Assembly: GCA_045644665.1 (NCBI GenBank) | Contig: JAZRHH010000016.1 | Span: forward strand, 1 to 12,287 | Source of the DNA: RGIG9115 sp045644665 | GTDB lineage: Bacteria > Bacillota > Clostridia > UBA1381 | Direction of reading: 5' to 3' | DNA: 12,287 nt | Part shown: piece after piece, positions 6,762 through 12,287 of the stretch | Layout of the letters: each line of letters starts with the position of its first letter | How positions within the stretch are numbered: position 1 is the stretch's first letter | Notes under the pieces: model-generated | Databases searched by the model: none | Told to the model about the DNA's origin: nothing | What the model saw: the letters and a program-made list of their open reading frames with translations, nothing else | Made by a program: the position numbers and the translations under genes

Positions 6762-7884
6762 ATTTTCCTAATTTATCAACCAAAGCCTGAATTTTTTGTA
6801 CAGGATTTAAAAGTTCGCTAATTGTTGAGTCGTGGTTCATTGTGTTTATAAGAAGTGAAACGTATTTTGCCATTTCAACCTCACAGTACCAATCCTTGTC
6901 CTTAAGCTCCGGATTTCTGTATACAAGGTTTGTTGTAAATACCTTGTTTATTACGCCGTCCTCGTATGCCTTATCAAATACGCCAAGTCCGTTTGTGAAA
7001 AGACCGAATGTTGTAAATACGAATATACGATTTGCACCCTTTGACTTAATCTTACTTGCAACATCAATCATAGACTCGCCGCTTGAAATCATGTCATCTA
7101 CAATAATAACATCCTTGCCCTCAAGGTCACGTCCGAGATATTCGTGAGCTTCTATTGGGTTTTTGCCGTCTACTACAACGCTGTAGTTTCTTCTCTTGTA
7201 GAACATACCAAGGTCTAGCTTGAGTACTGATGAATAGTACATTGAACGGCTCATTCCGCCCTCGTCAGGTGAAATTATAATTGTATGGTCTTTGTCAAGC
7301 TTAATGTCAGGTACAGCTCGTGTAATTGCCTTAATCATTTGATATGTGGGTTGAACGTTATCAAAGCCTGAAAGTGGAATTGAGTTTGATATACGTGGGT
7401 CGTGTGCGTCAAATGTAACAATGTTTGAAACGCCCATTTGTACAAGCTCCTGAAGCATAAGAGCAGCGTCAAGTGATTCACGGCTTGTACGTCTGTGCTG
7501 TCTGCCTTCGTATAGCATTGGCATTACAACGGTAACTCTTCTTGCCTTTCCGCCCATAGCTCCGATTATTCTCTTAAGGTCCTGGAAATGGTCGTCAGGA
7601 CTCATATGATTTTCAAAATCATACATCTTATATGTAACGCTATAGTTAAATATGTCACATATAATGTATACATCGTGACCTCTTACAGATTCGTTAATTA
7701 CACACTTGCCTTCGCCTGTTCCGAATCTTGGGCAGGTAACATGTGTAACATAGCTTTCCTGATCTTCAAAAGCACGAAAGCTCTTAAGGTATCTGTCAAT
7801 TTTTGCTGTAATATCCTCTGCACCTTTCATGCTTATGATACTAAGCTCACCATAAATTGGTGTGTTTTCTAATGATGTTGGCAT
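6760..7884 (-). CDS. prs: Ribose-phosphate pyrophosphokinase (PRPP synthetase), long divergent clostridial form
   Basis: Makes PRPP from ribose 5-phosphate and ATP for purine, pyrimidine, NAD, histidine and tryptophan synthesis. It is 374 aa, against about 315 for the classical enzyme. Recognisable blocks are NESVRGHDVYII (64-75), YEGRQHRRTSRESLDA (125-140, the ATP-site region, classically YARQDRK), a DxH equivalent at FDAHDPR (158-164), the flexible-loop KRR at 230-232, and the PRPP loop VIIVDDMISSGES (259-271). The extra length lies in an insertion around 78-100 (FNYSVTYKMYDFENHMSPDD), in the N-terminus and in a C-terminal extension after about 320. Both halves of the type I phosphoribosyltransferase fold are present, so it looks intact and active. 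The ATG at 7882-7884 is preceded by GGAAGGAA (complement of 7895-7902) at a spacing of 10. It is transcribed alone, from a promoter at 7929-7957 to the shared terminator. It could be a second prs paralogue rather than the only one. Confidence 0.92.
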   Translation of the reverse strand: MPTSLENTPIYGELSIISMKGAEDITAKIDRYLKSFRAFEDQESYVTHVTCPRFGTGEGKCVINESVRGHDVYIICDIFNYSVTYKMYDFENHMSPDDHFQDLKRIIGAMGGKARRVTVVMPMLYEGRQHRRTSRESLDAALMLQELVQMGVSNIVTFDAHDPRISNSIPLSGFDNVQPTYQMIKAITRAVPDIKLDKDHTIIISPDEGGMSRSMYYSSVLKLDLGMFYKRRNYSVVVDGKNPIEAHEYLGRDLEGKDVIIVDDMISSGESMIDVASKIKSKGANRIFVFTTFGLFTNGLGVFDKAYEDGVINKVFTTNLVYRNPELKDKDWYCEVEMAKYVSLLINTMNHDSTISELLNPVQKIQALVDKLGK

Positions 7885-7928
7885 ATTGGCACCGTTCCTT
7901 CCATAAACGCATAATTTTCCATATAAAT

Positions 7929-7957
7929 ACTATAACATATTATTCGACATTTTTCAA
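7929..7957 (-). promoter_or_regulatory. Sigma-A-type promoter of prs
   Basis: On the minus strand TTGAAA (complement of 7952-7957) and TATAGT (complement of 7929-7934) are exactly 17 bases apart, and TGT before the -10 makes it an extended element. Transcription would start near 7922, leaving a leader of about 38 bases. Between this promoter and that of ctsR (about 7958-8090) I see only AT-rich sequence and a short palindrome at 7973-7986. Confidence 0.8.
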
Positions 7958-8090
7958 GTAATATTTTAAATTAATTGTGTACAATTTTCCACCATATTTT
8001 GTGTATATTTGTTCAAAATGAAAAAATTTATACTAAGTATTCATATTTTACTGTTAACAAAAAATTAATAAAATATACTTAATTTATATG

Positions 8091-8118
8091 TTGACAAATA
8101 AAAATAAAAGCGTATAAT
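8091..8118 (+). promoter_or_regulatory. Sigma-A promoter of the ctsR-mcsA-mcsB-clpC operon
   Basis: A consensus TTGACA (8091-8096) and a consensus TATAAT (8113-8118) are 16 bases apart. The predicted start at about 8125 falls inside the CtsR operator, so repressor binding would block the polymerase directly. Confidence 0.88.
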
Positions 8119-8121
8119 AAA

Positions 8122-8144
8122 GGTCAAGGAAAGTCAAAGTCAAA
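8122..8144 (+). promoter_or_regulatory. CtsR operator (heptad repeat)
   Basis: GGTCAAG-GAA-AGTCAAA (8122-8138) fits the known CtsR box of two RGTCAAA-type heptads separated by three bases; the last base of the first heptad is G rather than A. A third AGTCAAA (8138-8144) shares one base with the second heptad. The position, just after the -10 and over the expected transcription start, indicates autorepression of the class III heat-shock operon. Confidence 0.88.
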
Positions 8145-8160
8145 AATTGGAGTGATATAA

Positions 8161-8625
8161 ATGGGAATGAGTGACAGAATAGAAGCTTTTATTTTGCAGT
8201 TGCTTTCAGAAGAGGATGACTGGATAGAGCTTAAAAGAAACGAACTTGCATCTGCTTTTGACTGTGTTCCGTCACAGATAAACTATGTGCTTGCAACACG
8301 GTTTAATCAGTCAAGCGGGTATGTAACAGAATCAAGACGAGGCGGCGGAGGATATCTGAGAATAAGAAGAATAAACAGAGGCTCTGATTTATATTCCTTT
8401 ATTGCAGGGGTGGAGGACAGTATAGATGCAGGAAGCGCAGAGGCACTTCTTACAACACTTTTGCACCTGGGTCTTATAAAAGATACAGATGCGTCAGTTA
8501 TAAGTGCTGCAATCTCGGACAGAAGCCTGATAATTAACCAGCCATATAAAAACAGAGTAAGAGCAGAAATTTTAAGAAATACCTTGTCTAAAATAAATGA
8601 AAGGATGATTGATTTACATGTTTGA
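8161..8625 (+). CDS. ctsR: CtsR transcriptional repressor of class III heat-shock genes
   Basis: A 154-aa dimeric winged-helix repressor that shuts off clp genes at normal temperature. MSDRIEAFILQLL opens the DNA-binding domain. VPSQINYVLATRF (36-48) is the helix-turn-helix, and SRRGGGGYLRI (58-68) is the glycine-rich wing that enters the minor groove and acts as the heat sensor. Arg60 of this wing corresponds to the arginine phosphorylated by McsB in characterised homologues. The rest is the helical C-terminal dimerisation domain that McsB/ClpC target. The ATG at 8161 is 8 bases from GGAG (8149-8152); the ATG at 8167 is in frame but is less well spaced. The gene is first in its operon and overlaps mcsA by 8 bases. 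Confidence 0.97.
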   Translation: MGMSDRIEAFILQLLSEEDDWIELKRNELASAFDCVPSQINYVLATRFNQSSGYVTESRRGGGGYLRIRRINRGSDLYSFIAGVEDSIDAGSAEALLTTLLHLGLIKDTDASVISAAISDRSLIINQPYKNRVRAEILRNTLSKINERMIDLHV

Positions 8626-8983
8626 TATTTTTGATATTTTTAATAATTCGGACTTTTTTCAGGTTCCAACAGTTTACAAGGAGGAAGTAAGATGCCCGGT
8701 GTGTAATATCAGCTATTCAGATTTCAGAAAAACCGGAAAGCTGGGCTGCTCACATTGTTATGAAACATTTAAAAATTCCCTGTCACAGGTTTTAAGACAA
8801 ATTCATCAAAACCCTGTCCATACCGGAAAGCTCCCAGGAAGTGTAAGCGCAGAACTTTTGAAAAAAAGGAAAATAAGTGAGCTCAAAGAAAAGCTTCAGG
8901 CAGCAGTGCGAAGTGAAAATTACGAAGAGGCTGCAAAGCTCCATAAAGAAATTTTAGAACTTGAAAAGGGGGCAGAGAAATGA
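8618..8983 (+). CDS. mcsA: McsA, short form with a single zinc finger and a UVR domain
   Basis: Activator and adaptor of the McsB arginine kinase. I choose the ATG at 8618 (121 aa, AAAGGA at 8600-8605, 12 bases away); a TTG at 8609 would add three residues but has almost no room for the ribosome binding site. Cys26, Cys29, Cys44 and Cys47 (CPVC and CSHC) make one four-cysteine zinc site, followed by the family's HTGKLP motif (68-73) and a UVR segment at about 87-117 (KISELKEKLQAA, NYEEAAKLHKEI). Characterised McsA proteins are about 175-185 aa and carry two such CxxC pairs before this; here that N-terminal finger is replaced by a short aromatic stretch, FDIFDIF. An in-frame TGA at 8606-8608 shows that it is not hidden upstream. 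The stop overlaps the mcsB start (ATGA). Confidence 0.92.
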   Translation: MFDIFDIFNNSDFFQVPTVYKEEVRCPVCNISYSDFRKTGKLGCSHCYETFKNSLSQVLRQIHQNPVHTGKLPGSVSAELLKKRKISELKEKLQAAVRSENYEEAAKLHKEILELEKGAEK

Positions 8984-9972
8984 TTTGGTATAAAGAACAA
9001 AATCCTGAAATTGTAATCAGTACAAGAATAAGACTTGCAAGAAATCTAAAGGACATACCCTTTCCTCACATGCTAAAAAACAAGGAGGATATTTCTAAAA
9101 AAATAAAAGACGCTGTCTTTAATTCAGGCTCCACCCTTGCAAAAGACTTTGAGGATACAAATCTTGATAAAATTACAGACGGTGAAAAGAAAAAGCTTTC
9201 CGAGGCACACCTTCTTAGTCCGCAAATGCTTACAGGGGAGAATCATCATTGCCTTATAAATAAAGATAAAACAATGAGTCTTATGATAATGGAAGAAGAC
9301 CATATAAGACAGCAGGTTATCCTGGGCGGCTATAAACTTGAGGAAGCATATGAAATATGTAATAAGGTGGATGATGTCCTTTCAGAAAATCTTGATTTTG
9401 CCTTTGACGAAAAGCTTGGTTATCTCACCGCTTGTCCTACAAATGTAGGTACGGGACTTAGAGCATCTGTAATGCTTCATCTTCCGGCACTTTCAATGAC
9501 AGGCAGAATAGACAGGATTGTGCAATCTGCAGGCAATGTTGGAATAGCAGTTAGAGGATATTACGGAGAAGGTTCAAAAGCAGAGGGCTACTTTTATCAG
9601 ATTTCTAACCAGATAACCATGGGTGCAACTGAAAGGGAGATAATAGACAGAGTAAAAAATGTAACAGACCAGATTATTTCCTTTGAAAAAGAGGCAAGAG
9701 AAAGCATTTTAAAAAATAATAAAGGGGAGCTTGAGGACAGAGTTTGGCGCTCCTTTGGAATTTTGAAATACGCAAGAAAAATAACATCAAAAGAGGCAAC
9801 CTCTATGCTTAGTGATGTTTTAACAGGCATAAATATGGGAATAATCAAAACAGAAACAAGCTCCTCACTTATGGAGCTTATAGTAGGTGCACAGCCGGCA
9901 GGCATAGGCACGGATATTTCTCCTGAAGAACGAGATATAAAAAGGGCGGAATTTATCAGGAATAATCTTTAA
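8980..9972 (+). CDS. mcsB: McsB protein-arginine kinase
   Basis: Phosphorylates arginines on CtsR and misfolded proteins; phosphoarginine is the degradation mark read by ClpC-ClpP. This 330-aa protein of the phosphagen-kinase fold has STRIRLARNLKDIPFP (14-29), the EEDH acidic motif (105-108), TACPTNVGTGLRASVMLHLP (150-169) with active-site Cys152, and RGYYGEGSKAEGYFYQISNQ (192-211). The C-terminal ERDIKRAEFIR (317-327) is the RDxxRA phosphoarginine pocket that allows allosteric activation. The canonical NEEDH motif reads MEEDH here, so the first Asn is lost, but the glutamates are kept. The start overlaps the mcsA stop by 4 bases, with AAAAGGGGG about 7 bases upstream, so McsA and McsB synthesis is coupled. 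Confidence 0.97.
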   Translation: MIWYKEQNPEIVISTRIRLARNLKDIPFPHMLKNKEDISKKIKDAVFNSGSTLAKDFEDTNLDKITDGEKKKLSEAHLLSPQMLTGENHHCLINKDKTMSLMIMEEDHIRQQVILGGYKLEEAYEICNKVDDVLSENLDFAFDEKLGYLTACPTNVGTGLRASVMLHLPALSMTGRIDRIVQSAGNVGIAVRGYYGEGSKAEGYFYQISNQITMGATEREIIDRVKNVTDQIISFEKEARESILKNNKGELEDRVWRSFGILKYARKITSKEATSMLSDVLTGINMGIIKTETSSSLMELIVGAQPAGIGTDISPEERDIKRAEFIRNNL

Positions 9973-9989
9973 GAAAGGAATGATTTTTA

Positions 9990-12287
9990 ATGCTAAATTC
10001 TAATTTCACAGAAAAAGCAAGAGAAGCTATTACCCAGGCGCATCATGTGGCGTGCGGAATGGGTCATGGCTATATAGGAAGCGAGCATCTTCTTCTGGGA
10101 CTTATAAAAGAGGGAACAGGCGTTGCTGCAAAAGAGCTTGAAAAAGCCGGTGTAACATATAAAGGAGTAGTGGACGAGGTTTCAAGAATTATAGGAACAG
10201 GCGCCGCTGTTTCAGAGGACACAGACCTTCCACTAACTCCAAGAACAAAAAGGATTTTGGAAATGAGCTCCTTTGAAGCAAGAAGACTTGGTCATAGCTA
10301 TATCGGAACAGAACATATCCTCATGGCAATAATCCATGACGGTGACGGCGTGGGTGCAAGAATTTTAAGAGGACTTAATATAAATACAGGCTCTTTTTAT
10401 AATAACATTGTAGCTTCAATTGACGGTGCAGAGGGAGAGGGTACATCTCCGGTATCAGCCAAAAAGTCTGCTCATAATGCAAAAACTCCATCTCTTGACA
10501 AGTTCGGCAGAGATTTTACACAAATGGCAAGAGAAAATAAATTTGACCCTGTAATTGGCAGAACATCGGAAATAGACCGTGTTATCCAGATACTTTCAAG
10601 AAGAACAAAGAACAATCCGTGCCTTATTGGCGAGCCGGGCGTTGGTAAAACTGCGGTAGTAGAGGGACTTGCTCAAAAAATTGTTGCAGGTAACGTGCCT
10701 GAGCCCCTTATGAATAAAAGACTTGTATGCCTTGATATTTCAAGCATGATAGCCGGAGCAAAGTACAGAGGCGAGTTTGAAGAAAGGCTTAAAAAGGTTG
10801 TAGAAGAAGTAACTGCAGCAGGGGACGTAATACTCTTTATTGACGAAGTTCATACCATTGTAGGCGCAGGAAGTGCAGAGGGGGCAATGGACGCGTCAAA
10901 TATCTTGAAACCATCACTTGCAAGAGGAGAGTTTCAGCTTATAGGTGCGACCACCATAAACGAATATAAAAAGCATATAGAAAAAGATGCAGCCCTTGAA
11001 AGACGTTTCCAGCCTGTAACGGTAGGAGAACCAACAGTTGAAGAAACAATCGAAATTCTGAAGGGAATAAGAGATAAGTACGAAGCGCACCACAGCGTAA
11101 AAATCACAGACGAGGCAATAGAAGCTGCCGCAAAGCTTTCTTACAGATATATAAGCGACAGATTTTTGCCCGACAAGGCAATTGACCTTATAGACGAAAC
11201 AGCCTCAAAGAAAAGACTTTCGGAGCAGACGCCTCCTGATGAATTAAAAGAACTTGAAAAAAGACTTGAGGCACTCCTTAATGAAAAGCAGGAGGCAATT
11301 ACTGCTCAGGATTTTGAAAAGGCAGCAAAGCTTCGTGACGAAGAAAAGGAATTAAATGAAAAAATAAGCTCCCAAAAGTCAGAGTGGAAAGAAGGCAGCA
11401 ACGGCGGCGGACAAAGCGTGACAGCAGAGGACATTGCAAACATTCTTGCAGACTGGACAAATATCCCTGCAGGTAAAATCGCAGAGGGAGAAAATGAAAG
11501 ACTTAAAAATCTTGAGGATACACTCCACAAAAGAGTGGTAGGTCAGCATGATGCTGTTGTGGCTGTTTCAAAAGCCATAAGACGAGGAAGAGCAGGGCTT
11601 AAAGACCCAAAAAGACCAATCGGCTCGTTCCTTTTCCTCGGTCCTACCGGTGTAGGTAAAACAGAGCTTTCAAAAGCCCTTGCAGAGTGTATGTTCGGCT
11701 CCGAGGACGCACTTATAAGAATTGACATGTCCGAGTATATGGAAAAGCATGCCGTATCAAAGTTTATCGGCTCGCCTCCCGGATATGTTGGCTTTGAAGA
11801 GGGCGGTCAGCTTACAGAAAAAATAAGACGCCACCCTTACAGCGTACTGCTCTTTGACGAAATTGAAAAGGCTCACCCTGATGTGTTTAATATTCTTCTG
11901 CAGGTACTTGAGGACGGAGTTCTTACAGATGCACAGGGAAGACGGGCGGATTTTAAAAACACAGTTATAATTATGACATCAAATGTCGGAGCAAGACAGA
12001 TAACCGACAAAAAGATTAGTTTCGGATTTGCCCAGAGTAGTTCTTCAGCTGAAAACGAAAATGTTAAAGATTTGGTTTTGGGAGAACTTAAAAACACATT
12101 CCGTCCCGAATTTTTAAACCGAGTTGACGATATAATCGTCTTTACAAAACTTTCATCTGAGGAAATAGAACAAATTGCCGAAAATATGCTCTTATCACTT
12201 GCTAAAAGGCTTGAAAACCTAAATATTGCCCTTAAATGGGAGGATAATGTGAAGTCGGCATTAGCAGAAAAAGGTTTTGATGCGGTT
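9990..12287 (+). CDS. clpC: ClpC AAA+ unfoldase, 3' end cut by the window edge
   Basis: Hsp100 ATPase that unfolds marked proteins and feeds them to ClpP. The frame is open from the ATG at 9990 to the last base, 766 codons with no frameshift; ClpC is usually 810-820 aa, so about 50 residues are missing. Domains in order: a double Clp N-domain repeat (1-145, which binds phosphoarginine), AAA-1 with Walker A GEPGVGKT (214-221), Walker B ILFIDEV (281-287) and arginine finger LERRF (336-340), a middle domain with a UVR motif (about 425-460) that binds McsB/MecA-type adaptors, and AAA-2 with GPTGVGKT (551-558) and LLFDEIE (620-626). The UVR middle segment separates ClpC from ClpB and ClpA. AAAGGAA (9974-9980) lies 9 bases before the start, and the gap to mcsB is 17 bases, so it is the fourth gene of the CtsR-controlled operon. 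Confidence 0.98.
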   Translation, partial: MLNSNFTEKAREAITQAHHVACGMGHGYIGSEHLLLGLIKEGTGVAAKELEKAGVTYKGVVDEVSRIIGTGAAVSEDTDLPLTPRTKRILEMSSFEARRLGHSYIGTEHILMAIIHDGDGVGARILRGLNINTGSFYNNIVASIDGAEGEGTSPVSAKKSAHNAKTPSLDKFGRDFTQMARENKFDPVIGRTSEIDRVIQILSRRTKNNPCLIGEPGVGKTAVVEGLAQKIVAGNVPEPLMNKRLVCLDISSMIAGAKYRGEFEERLKKVVEEVTAAGDVILFIDEVHTIVGAGSAEGAMDASNILKPSLARGEFQLIGATTINEYKKHIEKDAALERRFQPVTVGEPTVEETIEILKGIRDKYEAHHSVKITDEAIEAAAKLSYRYISDRFLPDKAIDLIDETASKKRLSEQTPPDELKELEKRLEALLNEKQEAITAQDFEKAAKLRDEEKELNEKISSQKSEWKEGSNGGGQSVTAEDIANILADWTNIPAGKIAEGENERLKNLEDTLHKRVVGQHDAVVAVSKAIRRGRAGLKDPKRPIGSFLFLGPTGVGKTELSKALAECMFGSEDALIRIDMSEYMEKHAVSKFIGSPPGYVGFEEGGQLTEKIRRHPYSVLLFDEIEKAHPDVFNILLQVLEDGVLTDAQGRRADFKNTVIIMTSNVGARQITDKKISFGFAQSSSSAENENVKDLVLGELKNTFRPEFLNRVDDIIVFTKLSSEEIEQIAENMLLSLAKRLENLNIALKWEDNVKSALAEKGFDAV

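Noticed and set aside
7973..7986. Palindrome AATTGT-GT-ACAATT as an operator for prs
   Set aside because: Arms of 6 A/T-rich bases are expected by chance in this composition and it lies upstream of a complete promoter without further support.
8018..8068. Tiny hydrophobic open frame (16 codons, MKKFILSIHILLL) in the prs-ctsR gap
   Set aside because: No ribosome binding site precedes the ATG (tatttgttcaaa) and such short frames are expected by chance in AT-rich DNA.

Overview
The window is an AT-rich, densely coded stretch of a Clostridia-type (low-GC Firmicutes) chromosome. Evidence for this is the intact ctsR-mcsA-mcsB-clpC order with a CtsR operator, strong purine-rich ribosome binding sites, sigma-A-like promoters and a long divergent clostridial-style PRPP synthetase. 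I cannot name the genus. No rRNA, tRNA, CRISPR array, insertion sequence or phage gene was seen, and no gene shows foreign-looking base composition. Both edges cut genes: murD lacks its 5' end and clpC lacks its 3' end.

Left part (1-2656, + strand): the end of a MurD-family peptidoglycan precursor ligase, then an HtrA/DegP-type membrane-anchored serine protease with its own promoter, closed by a strong hairpin terminator. The MurD carries motif variants that suggest a divergent subfamily.

Middle (2657-6761, + strand): a promoter-rich, structured 5' region (12-bp inverted repeat, a consensus-like promoter, a second hairpin and an extended -10 five bases before the start codon), then an apparent three-gene operon. 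Its genes are a 713-aa soluble protein whose N-terminus resembles the GTPase-associated GAP1-N domain, a translationally coupled 305-aa protein with a signal peptide, a Ser/Thr/Ala/Lys-rich stalk, one membrane helix and a basic cytoplasmic tail, and yebC, a translation-associated factor. A bidirectional terminator ends yebC and the convergent prs gene. The GAP1-like plus membrane-protein pair is the least explained part of the window and the best candidate for an undescribed system.

Right part (6760-12287): prs (- strand) makes PRPP for nucleotide, histidine and tryptophan synthesis and is transcribed from a good promoter in the 276-bp divergent region. From the other side of that region runs the class III heat-shock operon: CtsR represses its own promoter through GTCAAA-type repeats, McsA and McsB form the adaptor and protein-arginine kinase that mark proteins, and ClpC unfolds them for ClpP. 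McsA here is short and lacks the usual first zinc finger.

Several of the genes fit a cell-envelope and protein-quality-control theme (HtrA outside, ClpC/McsB inside, YebC at the ribosome). Only the ctsR operon is demonstrably a functional unit from sequence.
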